A stretch of DNA of 64,000 nucleotides from Thermoascus crustaceus (Eukaryota; Ascomycota; Eurotiomycetes; Eurotiales; Thermoascaceae): positions 1,321,137 to 1,385,136 of the forward strand of contig BCIC01000002.1 in the NCBI GenBank assembly GCA_001599835.1, in the 5' to 3' direction. Shown piece after piece: positions 48,262 to 59,475 of the stretch; position 1 is the first letter of the stretch, and each line of letters begins with the position of its first letter. The translations under genes and the position numbers were made by a program. The notes under the pieces are model-generated. The model was not told the DNA's origin. It worked only from the letters and a program-made list of their open reading frames with translations, and ran no database searches.

Positions 48262-50761
48262 CATTACGTAGCTTACATGTCTCAACGTGAAGCGTCAGCG
48301 AGTTGAGCGTGCCTGCCAAAAAATGCCTCGTTCTCAAAGCCAAGGTTTTTTTTGTATTTTCTTGTGCTCATTGGCCTAGAATGCTGACTGTTACATGCAG
48401 TGTGATGACCAGCAACCCATATGCAACCGTTGTGCAGGATATGGTTTCACGTGTGTATGTCTGAGAGAAGGAGACCTGGGACTCGAGATGGTCGCAGAAT
48501 GTTACGAGATGGGGATTCCATTTCCAGCACCCCCTGCCAGAACACAAGTCTCCATCTGCCAAGCCGGATGATCCCCTGATATTCCAAAATATCACCTGAT
48601 CGTATAAAGCGCTAGTACAAAGTATCAGACCGAAATTGGATGGCGCTGAACGTGCTGCCTTCGGCATGACTCTCGCGAGTATCCACCAGCAGCTGCCAGA
48701 TGGATTAGTCCCTCAGGATCGTGCTTCCAGTCCAGCAAATTAAACGAACAAAAGAGACAATGACTCCCCAACTTACTTCGGCAAAGCCAGTGATATTCAT
48801 TTCTTCAACACTGTCCGTAATTTTATGCGTGAGCATGAAGTACTTCATGCGGTCGAGGACAAGGACGCTCAGGCCTATGAACAAATGACGTCTCTGAAAA
48901 TCGCACTGCTTTTGGAAAACCGCTACAGCTACCATCGAGGGAAGAAGTGGGCAGTTCCTCGATATCTACTTTTCCACAATACACGTTGCCTATCCATTCC
49001 TGTGCAAGTTGACTGTGCTGCGCCACTTCCATCGAATATGGAATGGTGTACTGAACGAGCGATTTGATCGCCCTTGGCTTGCATTGTTGAGTGCAAAACC
49101 CATATCTCGTTGTCTGCCAAATTCTAACTACTTAGACTTCATATTCGCTATCGGTTCATACTAAATGTCTTTCCCACACAATGAGACGGGAGCCAGCTCG
49201 CATTCGTGCTACTTTGAGCAAGAACTATATCTTTCTAATCAATTTATGGCCAGCTGCACACTCACAAATGTTTGGCTTCTTCTTACCCAATGTTTCTATC
49301 TTCTCGCTGTCTGTCAAACGGATCAGTAAGTTTCCACGCATTTTCATGACATCTGAAACTTATCTTAGGTTAAGATGCTGGAACACGCTTGGATTTGCAA
49401 TACGGATGGGCCAAAGGATCGGTCTCCATGTCGATTCGCCGCCAACCTTGCAGCAGGCTACACGCCAGAACGGGGTAGAACGTGAACTAAGGCGACGGGT
49501 ATGGTATTCGATGGATGTTTTGGATCGATTATTAGCGCCCCAGCTTGGTCGTCCAGTCGCCATCCATGGACCAGATTTCGACGTGCAGCTCCCTTCGCGA
49601 TCTGAAAAGATTTCCTTTTGCAGCGATTGTAACTGTGATCAAGAGCTTTCTGATGGGGGAAGCGAAAGTTTGCAAGTTTCCTTGATGGACTACTTTCGCC
49701 ATATCATTTGATTCTCGCATATAGTGGGGCTGGTTATTGGTGAACTGTATCAGCCGACTCAAATAGACTCCTCCCCGGACAAGATGTTGCTTAGTGCCTC
49801 CTCACTCGACACGTCTCTATCAAAGTGGAAGGCAGAATTGCCGCGGCATCTGCGGTTTGATCTCGGGCATACGTTTGAGAACTCCATTACATTGAAACGT
49901 CAGGTATGCCACTTCGTTCCAGGCTCAGCTGGTGTGTAGTGCTGATTGCGTCCAGCGGAATATGCTTGCTGTCAAGTTTCATCATCTCCGAGCTCTGATC
50001 ATCGTCCCTTTCTGTGTCTTCCCTTGCTTCAACGCAACAACACATCTTTTATGGACCTACTACACCGAGGCAGCTCTCGAATAGAGCGTGCAGAGAGAAT
50101 TTGCATATTTGAGGCGCGGCAAACCGCACATTTACTGCACAACGTCTCAGACGAAAGAAGTCTTGTCCACGACTTCCCCTGGTGGCAGATGATTTCATGA
50201 CTCATGTGCCAGCTCCATTCTGCTTGTCACAGAAGCCTTTTCGAACAACAATACAGAACTTTCTGAATCGTCGCCACAGCCATTACACGAGGACGCTGAG
50301 ACCTGCTGCAAAGTTTTCGAAGCACTCAGTCTCAACTCCGCGGTGGGCAGAAAAGCAATGGACATGCTCAAAAGCCTTGCGAGACTAAAAGCATCGTCAC
50401 AGTGTACGTATATCATCTTCCGATTGTGATCTTCACTAACAGCTGCTTCTAGTTTCCCCGAGTGAAAAGAACCTCACCATTTCTGGGGCAGAGAATGGCG
50501 GTTACTCTCCATTATCCTTTTCTACCCCTACCCTCAATTCTACACTACTCGTTCCCGAATTTGACTGCTCCTGATCCAAGCTCCTGGCACTGGCCCAGCG
50601 AGACCAATACCATGCAGTGGTCAGCCCAATTTCTTCAACCCGCGTATAGTTTGGCTGCGGCCAATGGCGCATCAACTACCGTTAACGACGGCCAAACCGT
50701 AGATTCAGGCGACATTACATCTCTTCAACCAGAGTGGAGTCCTGGAAACACGATACATTGA
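48262..50761 (+). pseudogene. Decayed Zn2Cys6 fungal transcription factor
   Basis: The DNA-binding region starts near 48284 (NVKRQRVERACQK), then a six-A run at 48318-48323 shifts the frame in the middle of the first CxxC. An intron ends at a CAG near 48400, followed by CDDQQPICNRCAGYGFTC, the second half of the zinc cluster. Downstream come YFGKASDIHFFNTVRNFMRE (about 48773-48832) and FLDIYFSTIHVAYPFLCK. Next is the fungal-specific transcription factor domain (CWNTLGFAIRMGQRIGLHVD at about 49377-49436; RRVWYSMDVLDRLLAPQLGR). The C-terminal part (LNSAVGRKAMDMLKSLARLK and a Trp/Ser-rich end) closes at 50761. An in-frame TAA at about 49162 and a TGA at about 49709 break it besides the frame shift. 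The order and spacing match a full-length regulator of over 650 residues, now dead. It diverges from the FEX remnant. Confidence 0.82.
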
Positions 50762-52040
50762 TTATACAGACACGTATACTGTGTGCGAGGATGAAAAGCC
50801 TTTGCACCACTACTAGCTTTGGTCGAAAGCTTCAATACACCACTAGATCAACACTAAGCATGGTTATGTTTAATACTAATCAGAATCTCACTCTTGGTTT
50901 CAAGTGTCGACTTTAGCAGTGTAATGATTTTGGATACCAATTCCCCCATTGTGTTCATTGCTTTTGTACTAATTTCTTGACTAATTAGGTAGTCACCACA
51001 CGTGAAATATACATGCAGCACTGCTCAAATTCGAATAAACCCGTTACTAGCGCGCGCAAGGATATGCGCTCCACACCCTTACACGATAGCGGAACATATT
51101 TGCCTGCGACATATCCGCCCGGTGACGGAATACTCCGGTTTATTACAAGAGAGATCATCGAAGTTTATGATCTGTCCCCACATTTTGGTGTGTTGGAGCT
51201 TCTGTGTTGGTGTTTTGACGAGTCCTGCGCAGTAGGGGCCATGCGCCGACTCCATACGGGAGTACATACCCGTGTTTACCGTCTTTTCCGGCGCTCCGGT
51301 TTACCCGTCCAGGAATTCCAGACGAGCTTAAAATGACCGCGTACCCCAGGCGCTCAATGGACCAATTCCATCTTCCGGACCGACGGGAACGATGGGTCAT
51401 CCTGGTAGTAATGGGTCACATGCATCGGAAACTAGAACCCTGCCTATACGATCTCTAATGTGCCTGCGATCTACTAAGAAATCAGATTCCGAAACAGTTA
51501 CTCATGACCTCGAATAATCTAATCGAGGAGTAGTTCTCGTGTTGTTCCGAGATGGAATGAGGAGAGGAGCTCGCGATTGGCCGACTACTACCCTGACGGC
51601 GGGACACCTTCCTTTGTATCTTACCGAGAACATGTTGTATTCAACTGGCTGGAGATGCAGCGACTTGCTGGTCATCGGAATGTTCCTAGCCAATGGTATC
51701 AACAGCCGTAACATGATCATGTCCTAACTTCCGGCCGACCAGGGCTGCTCACCACTTATGACACAAAGCGGATATCAATATTACGACTCCTATGAACTGC
51801 AGATGTGGTACTTGTGTTTTCAAAATTAACTTGTCAAAGGTACCTTTCCTCTCTTTTTTTTCTTTTTTTTTTGGTTTTGAACAGATCATATATGAATCCT
51901 GGGACGGTCCGGACAGAGTCAAAACCTTTTCCACGTCATCCAGCACGTAGCTGTGATATTAATCTCGTATGATCTGATGTTGACTCTCTTAACTTTCCTG
52001 CTATCCGAAATCCTATGCCTTAGTTTCTCTGTCCATAAAA
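50762..52040. other. Intergenic, no gene recognised
   Basis: About 1.3 kb between the regulator remnant and the RING gene. Open frames at 51002-51336 and 51539-51727 (plus) show no domain. T-rich runs near 51850-51872. Confidence 0.45.
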
Positions 52041-52659
52041 ATGTCTTACTACCTATACGTCCCTTCTCGCACCGAGCCGGGCGCAATGAGTCAGTATGAC
52101 ATTGACTTGGCGGGAATGCCATGTTTCTCAGGCTGTCCTGAATGGGCTCGTGGTATGTCCTTATATATCTAGCCAAGTTACTTAAACTGTCTCTGTTTCT
52201 GTATCAAATATAAGAGTTTTCACAGTGCTAATTTGATTCCTGCCAGGCCACATCCCAGACAGCTGTGTATTTTGCCTAGAGCCTCTAGGCGCGAAGTCAA
52301 CCTATCGCCAACTGCCCTGTGACCATTGTTTCCATCTGTCATGTATCGATGACTGGATACGATGCCACGATGCAAGCTGCCCACTCTGCCGACAAACATT
52401 CTACCATCTGAGGCGGCCGCGCCTCGTCTGTATCCCGCGAACACCCCCGCCCCCTCCTCCGCTTTGGGCAGCTAACCGACGGCCAAGATCTGGGAGAGCG
52501 GGTGAGCAGAATCAATCAGCCCATAATACCACTTTCAACTGCTTTAAGGCGTGGTGCAAGAGGAAGCTCCATCAGCGTCTTAGTCATTCAGCAGTGGTGT
52601 CTACGGCACAGAGAAGTGGGCAGCGGATTTCGTTACCCAGGCCTGGGGAGGTCACGTAG
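52041..52659 (+). CDS. Small RING-H2 finger protein, probable E3 ubiquitin ligase
   Basis: Two exons (52041-52152 and 52247-52659) join across a 94-base GT-AG intron into 175 codons with the stop, 174 residues. Exon 2 carries a complete RING-H2 finger: CVFCLEPLG, LPCDHCFHLSCIDDW and CPLCRQTF give Cys-Cys, Cys-His, His-Cys and Cys-Cys zinc pairs (about residues 48-88). It should bind an E2 and ubiquitinate unknown targets. Before the finger are 40 residues without a signal peptide or membrane span. After it is a proline run (PPPPPPP) and a basic tail (KRKLHQR). The ATG at 52041 is preferred because the frame has no better start and the intron phase fits. No partner gene nearby suggests a role. 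Confidence 0.78.
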
Positions 52660-53088
52660 CGATGGTATATATATATACGGATAAAATATTTGCACAAAAT
52701 AGTGTTACAGGTTGAAAAGAAAAAAAATATCTTACTTTGCTTCAGTATATAGACAATCCTACGACTTGACAAATCGTCTCAGCTGTAATACCTTTGTCCG
52801 TTGCCACAGACATGTAAAAAATCATTCCAAGTGACGCAGGCTCTGATAAGATATCCAGAGAAAGGAGGGGTTAGCTGTGACGTAGTAATTCCATCCTCCG
52901 CCACGGGGAGGTAAACAGACAGCAAATAATATCCGATAGGTTCAATTACCTTTCTGACATACCACACCAAAGCTTCGGAATGGGGTCTATCAGATTTTGA
53001 TATCCTAGCGGTATATTGTATGTACAGTATAGTTCTTGTCATAGCCAGAGACTGGCCTTGAATACGTAGAAAAGGGTCGACCGACAAC
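52660..53088. other. Intergenic, upstream of enolase
   Basis: About 430 bases. A/T-rich around 52661-52740 with TATATATA just after the RING gene, then the enolase upstream region. Nothing else seen. Confidence 0.5.
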
Positions 53089-54741
53089 ATGTCCGGAACT
53101 CCCTTCCCCAGCACGATATCAAATGTCCAGGCAGCTCAGCGCCTTGATTCGCGAGGCAAGCCAACCGTGCAGGTTTCTGTTACTACCAACAAAGGTACTC
53201 ATCGAACATGTTCTTTCATTATCCTTACCTTCTCCCTTCTTCCGTCCAGGAAACCTTCATCCTGACATGTCTATTTCACTCCAGGAACATTCAATGCCAT
53301 GGTCCCCTCCGGCGCCTCCACAGGCCCCTACGAAGCCCACGAGATCCGAGACGGCGACCCTGCCGTGTACAAAGGTAGCAGTGTCCGCAAAGCCGTGTAC
53401 CACGCGCAGCACGTCATCGGGCCGGAGCTGGTCAGCAAGTGCTTCGACGTCGGCAAGGACCTGGCCAAGATCGACGAGTTCATGATCAAGCTGGACGGGA
53501 CCAAGGATAAGGGGAATTTGGGGGCCAATGCGATCCTGGGAGTGAGCATCGCGTGTGCGAGGGCGGGGGCGGCTGCTAGAGTCCGTTGGCCTATATACCT
53601 ACGTTGCAACCCTTGGAGGAGTCGATGTCCTAACCATTAGGTGGTATGCGCTGACTAGACTGTTGTCAACAGGGCGTCCCGTTATATGAATTCCTCAGAC
53701 AAGAGGCTCGCGCGCCTGAAGGATACGTCCTCCCCGTCCCGTTCTTCAACGTGCTCAATGGCGGTGCGCATTCAGGCAACTCGATGGCGTTCCAAGAGTT
53801 CATGATTGCCCCCGTCGGTGCGGAGTCGATGGCTCATGCGATCCAGATCGGGAGTGAAGTGTATCAGGAGCTGAGAAGTATCATAAAGAAGAAATTTGGC
53901 GGATCAGGTGAGCTCAATTGAACACTCCACGCCTAATCTTTCCGGTGATTACTATACTAACCTATCGGGATGGTCTCAGCAATCGGAATCGGCGACGAAG
54001 GCGGCTTCGCCCCTCCGATATACCAGCCCTCCGAGGCCCTCGACCTCCTCACACAAGCCATCAAATCTGCCGGCCACGAAGGCAAAGTAAAATTCGGCAT
54101 CGACCCCGCAGCATCCGAGTTCTTCGAATGTGGCCGCTACAACCTCAGCTTCAAGGCCGAAGGAGGTCAACAGCAACAGAAACTCTCCACGAACGAGCTG
54201 TGCGATCTCTACAACAACCTCCTCCGCGACTATCCCATCGTGCTGCTCGAGGACCCCTTCGCGCAGGATGACTGGAACTCGTGGCGGGATTTCAACAAGA
54301 CGTGCTCGATCGAGCTGGTGGGTGATGATCTGCTCGCGACGAATATCGACCGGTTGAGTATGGCGAGGGAGCATGGGGCGTGTAACTCGTTGCTGTTGAA
54401 GATCAATCAGATCGGGACGATTAGTCAGGCGATTGCTGCGTATGCAACTCTCTTTCCCTTCTAGTCTTCTTAAATCTCCACATTTGGTTCCTGACTGACG
54501 CTGTCGCAGGGCTCAGACGGCGTACAGTTACGGGTGGCGCGTCTTCGTGTCTCACAGGTCCGGGGAGACGACGGACGACTTTATCGCGGACCTTGCTGTC
54601 GGAGTGTGCTCAGGACATCTCAAGTCTGGCAGTCCGTGCAGAGGGGAAAGAGTTGCAAAATATAATCGGTTGATGGATATCGAAGACGAACTCAAAGCTT
54701 CCGGTGCAAATTATAGATATGGAGGGCCGATATGGGCGTAG
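53089..54741 (+). CDS. Enolase, probable second copy
   Basis: Five exons (53089-53194, 53285-53580, 53673-53907, 53980-54439, 54510-54741), all GT-AG, give 443 codons with the stop, 442 residues. Enolase converts 2-phosphoglycerate to phosphoenolpyruvate in the cytosol. Key residues are all present with a constant +8 offset from yeast numbering: catalytic-loop Ser in VPSGASTG (44-49), His167, Glu219 in GDEGGFAP, Glu303 in LLEDPF, Asp328 in VGDD and the base Lys353 in LLKINQIGT. It is somewhat unlike the usual fungal enolase (FQEFMIAPVGAES, a QQQQ insert near 276-279, ending GGPIWA), so I infer a paralogue rather than the main glycolytic gene. The intron before Gly135 has a GTCCGT donor, a weaker signal than the others. 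It should be catalytically active. Confidence 0.92.
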
Positions 54742-55687
54742 AACTAGTGTCTTATATGACTCTTATACTGTATAACAGCACGATTTCGACATATAGCAGG
54801 ATTTCTCTTTCTTTAAAAGAAAAATAATAATAATATTTCCTGATTTACATATTATAATATTATAGCTTTTAGATGTATTTCACGCAGGCGGCGGACGATG
54901 TAGACGTTGTATTATTCTGTTGGAAAATAAGGACTAATCAGTGTGTCATGGCACCTTTCTAGTCTGACATATCCACGGCCTACGCGGTGCAGGGATTTGA
55001 GAATGACGGACCAGACAGATGACATCGATGCAAGATGCCACTGAATGCCATGGGAAGTGATGTGCCAGTGTTTGGAGATGAAGCCTCGGCCAGTTCCCCT
55101 CGCGTATTCTGCAACAAAGCACCGGTTCAATCCCAGTAGATAGATGACAATGCAACTCTGAAATCAATTTCGATCATCTACATCCGTTCTCTTCTTCATT
55201 AACTTTTGACGTAACTTTTGGAGATACCTCGAGTATCACTCCATCCCCAAACAGGGCTATGATCCATAGAGATCCAGGAGGCCAAGGAACATAAGCTGGA
55301 TAGCATCAGGGCCACCTCAATCTTTATTTAGGCATTACCTATCATTGAAAAGATTACATACTTCTATCTCTAAATTCTATACCACTAGACAACACAAACA
55401 CGGTTGAAACAAACCATCCAATAAACTCTCATTTCTGAGAAGGAGAACGTAGCTACGTCATATTGAGCACTCTCTCCAGCCACCACTAACCCCCGGGACT
55501 TAGGTAGAGTATACACACAAAACGTCATAAAAGTATAGAGCTAGAGTCGAGTAGCGACTTCTTTTTGCAATGATAATAACAATACTACTAGTAATAATGA
55601 TTACCTGCCTATAACGTACCCTGACACAACCACAACCTACATTGCCCTACAAGGCAACAAACAGACCAACAAACAGATAAATAAATC
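54742..55687. other. Intergenic, no gene recognised
   Basis: About 0.95 kb between the enolase stop and the pyrophosphatase start. A/T-rich near 54820-54870 and 55560-55600. Minus-strand open frames at 54912-55167 have no domain. Confidence 0.5.
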
Positions 55688-56997
55688 ATGTCAACATACA
55701 CAGCCCGAAAAACCGGCCAACCTTTCAGTCTCGATTACCGCGTCTACATCGAAAAGGACGGGAATGTCGTCTCCGCGTGGCACGATGTCCCCCTATACAA
55801 TGACCCGGAGAAACAGGTACTCAATATGGTGGTTGAGATACCGCGGTGGAGTAATGCGAAGATGGAGGTAACAAAGTCCCCCCTCCCCCCTCTTCGCAAT
55901 GGCACATAGGTATATATATGGATATGGATATGCATAACATGAGGTATCTTGCTAAAGGATAGGACATAGATCGCCAAAGACGAATTCCTCAACCCAATCA
56001 AGCAGGACATGAAAAAGGGCCAGCCGCGCTACGTGCCCAACATCTTCCCGCATAAAGGGTATCCGTGGAATTATGGGGCATTGCCGCAGGAAAGCCATTA
56101 TCCTATCCTATCCTATCCCCCGTAACGATACAACGTACGTACCTAACGTATACATTTACTGATTTGTGGTATATATACCTATACAGACATGGGAAGACCC
56201 CACCCTCATCGACCCGCACACCAACAAAAAGGGCGACGACGACCCCCTCGATGTCTGCGAACTCGGCTCCGACGTCGCCACGACCGGCCAGATCAAACAG
56301 GTCAAGCTCCTCGGCTGCCTGGCCATCCTGGACGAGGGGGAGACGGACTGGAAGATCATCGTGATCGATGTCAATGACCCGCTGGCGGAGAAGATCGATA
56401 CCATCGCCGACGTGGAGAGGCATATGCCGACGTTCCTGGATACCATGAAGTATTGGTTCCGGGTGTACAAGGTGCCCGACGGGAAGGGGGAGAATGAGAT
56501 CGCGATGGGGGCGGAGGTTATGGATCGGTTGTATGTGTTTGTATTTGTATTTGTACTATATCCTGTACCCCTTTGGATTTGTAGAACTTTTTTTGGACGG
56601 ATGAGGTTGAACTGATGTTTGTTGATGATGATACAGTTTCGCAAAAGACCTCATCGAATCCTGCCACCAGAGCTGGCAGACACTACTCAAGGAACCAGGC
56701 ACACAACATAAGGATAAATCCGCGCTGTACGCACCTCCACATCTCTTCCTTTCCTCTCCATAAGAATAACTATCCACTAACCAAGACCAACCAATAAACG
56801 AAAACAGAGCCGACATCGGCATCGAAGACAGCGCCATCTCCGCACACGTATCGGCACAACCGCCCTACGACGAGGTCCACGCGCACCCGAACAAAGCGGC
56901 CATGGACAAGTCATACTTCTTCCCGACGAGTTCGGTCGTGGTGCCGGCGGCCGCGGGGCGATGTGGGATCGTCGAGGCGGAGGTGAAAACTAGTTAA
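55688..56997 (+). CDS. Soluble inorganic pyrophosphatase with an unusual intron
   Basis: Five exons (55688-55867, 55970-56089, 56187-56530, 56637-56726, 56808-56997) give 308 codons including the stop, 307 residues, close to the eukaryotic family size. The enzyme splits pyrophosphate to phosphate with Mg2+. Motifs are in order: KTGQPFSLDYRVYIEKDG, MVVEIPRWSNAKMEIAKDE, GYPWNYGALPQTWEDP, and the signature DDDPLDVCELG with its acidic metal ligands. Then come VKLLGCLAILDEGETDWKI and MKYWFRVYKVPDGKGENEIA. Intron 2 (56090-56186) starts GAAAGC and ends ACAG. No GT or GC donor gives the needed frame, and reading through meets a stop (TAA at about 56123). All other introns are GT-AG. So the gene is functional only if this GA donor is used or if it is a base error or recent mutation. 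It may be a second copy of the enzyme. Confidence 0.85.
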
Positions 56998-57177
56998 TCA
57001 AGTGTTCAAATTAAATATGAAAGTCATATGTTGCATGGTAGTAATGAAACAATTGATATAGGATACATATCTGTTTCTCTGTATGCATATGTAAAGAGAT
57101 GGATAGCGGAAATAATATCTCTTAAGAGGATATTCTGCTTCTGACGGATCAAGTAGCTAGCGAATTAAATCCCTCCA

Positions 57178-59251
57178 ACGTAATCGGACACCGAGCTGGC
57201 CGGCCCCAATTGCAGATATAGATTCAACACCAATGCCAGCATTAAATGAAGCTATATACATCCAATATCTAATTTACTAGGACATTTAAGCCGATTATGA
57301 CCTTCTTGGCCACAACTACTACACTTGATTGGCCTGCGTGGCCTAGTATTTGACTGGTATTGCTGAATCTGCTGCTCTTCAGCCCTGTCAAGCTGCCGCC
57401 AGTTGCTATTAAATAATGTGAGGTCTCCTTCCTCTTCTTTTAACGTTGATTGGCTGTATAAAACTCATCAATCTCTTGCTGTAAAAGAACTGCATTTTGC
57501 ATAGTAATCTCTGCACTTTCGATCACGTTGTTAACAGCCTGATGAAGAGTAGATGGTGATACTGTTGAATGCTGCTGTAGCTGTTGGATCCACTTCTTCT
57601 GTTACTCTAGTTGAGGGATGTCTGCTGGCGTCTTCCCTGGCCCAAAAGACTGATTTCTCTGGGATGTGGATGGTGGTGTTGCACTGTTGGTGTTCTATGG
57701 AGCTGTATATGGTGTTTTGAGAGCACTCTCTCTGGTTTAAAGTGGATATAAGCCAGTAGCACTAAAGCCACTGCAAATATTGGCTGCTGAAAGAGCTTCT
57801 GTATGGGCCTTTTGATATATCCTCAGAAAGTCCTCTTTATCAACAGTATGGACGTGGTTCTTTATCCTCTTCTGTACTATAAGACCATAGCTGTACTTCA
57901 ATGGTGAGAAGCAGGAGACATGAAGTGGTTGACAAAGATGGGATAAATGCGCTGGCATATATAGAGGGATGATGTAATTGTGGTACAGAATCTATCAAAT
58001 TCTGCAGTGGCATGACTGCTATGACCATCAAGAATTAGAAGATAATATCAACCAACTGTACAAGATTCAGTATGCACTTGAAACATCTCTTGAAGCCATT
58101 CAAGACCTATCTGGTCATTAGTTCAGCCATTCTCGCTCATACAAATGCTCCAATTGTGTGGTATAATCTGATACCACAGAGATTGGTGCTTCTTGCCAGC
58201 AAAGATAATATAAGGTGCTAAGGCCCAGCTAGTAGCATTGACAGCTTCAATAGCTGTTACCCATTCATAGTTGTCAGGTTGTATAGTCTTTGCACGGCTG
58301 TCCTTAGTCTCTTCACCAGTGATGACTTTTGCTGTGTTACAGCACAGCCTGGAGATCATGAGCAGGACAGACAAGGGGGGGATTCTATCATGTGACAATG
58401 GATCAAAATGATCCATCTGGATCCTTTGATCTATCTATAGTCATGATCCACCGGATAGGTATTTCCGGGCAGAACTCAGAATGTATATAAGACGCTCCTT
58501 AATTATGGGGATTAGGACCCTGTGGTCAACTCAAATAGCAATCCTGATAGGTAACATTGCTAGTAACGGCCTATTCATTCATCTCTTTCTCTTGCTTTCT
58601 GTCCTCAAAATAAACCAAACGAGCCTCCGCCTAAGAAGTCTTAGGTCCGCCGTTACATGCTGTGGATATTACACCCGTTTGAAAGCCTGTTTCATCAACA
58701 TTGTAGATATCTTGTTCAAAAATACCATGCTTTTCTATGACATAATGAACACGTTGGAATCAGCTCTTGATCATCTCAGGATCTTTGCATCTAGCACATT
58801 GATAATCATACTTCCAGTTGTATTTAGAGTGTAGTTCTTGATGACGGCCAACAAAGTGAGTTACCCACTTCTCACCAATAGAAGCATTGGGCTGCTTTAA
58901 TTGTGCAGATAGTAGCAACTGAGCCAGATATCATACAGTTGCAAGATGTGGTGGAAGGTCTCGTTTATCAAGATCTAGAATCCATGCTTTAAGCATAGAT
59001 TCTTCAGTATTGGTGAGCTTGCAGCAATTTGTAATTGAATCTGGACACATGTCTTTTAAGGTGGATGGAGGCACATCGGATGCACTTGCTGGCCTTGTAA
59101 TTGATGAAAATTGGCCTCTCTTATAGGCTTGAAGAGCTAATTGAATGCGTCCCTCCCTGGAGACATCAGCCATTGTTGTGGTATATAGGGGTCAAATTGG
59201 TGGTTGAATGCTGTTGGGGTGGTCAGCCGGCCAGCTCGGTGTCCATTACGT
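57178..59251 (-). mobile_element. Pogo/Tan1-like DNA transposon, decayed, with a nested LTR
   Basis: The element is bounded by inverted repeats of about 26 bases: the left end starts ACGTAAT at 57178, and the right end finishes ATTACGT at 59251. Both share GGACACCGAGCTGGCCGGC, with one base extra on the left. Flanks are CA on both sides instead of the usual TA. The minus-strand transposase begins at 59173 (MADVSREGRIQLALQAYKRG), with a CENP-B-like binding half (ILDLDKRDLPPHLATV). The DDE_1 catalytic half follows (IYNVDETGFQTGVISTA, then after the nested LTR AKVITGEETKDS, EWVTAIEAVNATSWALAP). A C-terminal zinc knuckle (CSSCGQEGHNRLKC, about 57290-57335) completes the order. Many stops and frame changes make it inactive, several in a CG-to-TG style. 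Without the LTR and its duplication it is about 1.75 kb, a normal size for the group. Confidence 0.88.
58335..58657 (+). repeat. Solo LTR nested in the pogo transposon
   Basis: A 323-base segment starts TGTTAC and ends GTTACA, the TG...CA ends of an LTR retrotransposon. It is flanked on both sides by the same 5-base duplication TGCTG (58330-58334 and 58658-58662). Inside, TATATAA at 58484-58490 looks like the LTR promoter in plus orientation. Removing the LTR and one duplicate makes the transposase read through smoothly (GVISTAKVITG on the minus strand). No internal retroelement genes are present, so it is a solo LTR left by recombination. Confidence 0.85.
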
Positions 59252-59475
59252 CATCAAACTGCTCCTTCTTTCAACCGAAAATAAGCCAATATTAGTGAAA
59301 ATAAATGTCTAGATCCCGGGACGGGGCTCGTGCGTTTGATTTATGCTCCAAGAGCAACTTGACTGGATTCAACCCATTGAACAGTGTGTGCTCTGAATAG
59401 ACGTATCAAGTAGTTAGGGATACTTGTCCCTGTTTATCTATGTGTCTATCTATCTATCTCTTTGTTGCTATTTAT

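Noticed and set aside
51013..51336. 107-codon open frame before the RING gene
   Set aside because: Overlaps open frames on the other strand and another plus frame; no recognisable motif.
55120..55140. GGTTCAATCCC, another B-box-like word
   Set aside because: The T-arm has a mismatch and no acceptor stem partner about 70 bases away.
54820..55620. Possible CRISPR-like or tandem array in A/T-rich DNA
   Set aside because: No spaced direct repeats exist there; only simple A/T runs, and the window is eukaryotic.
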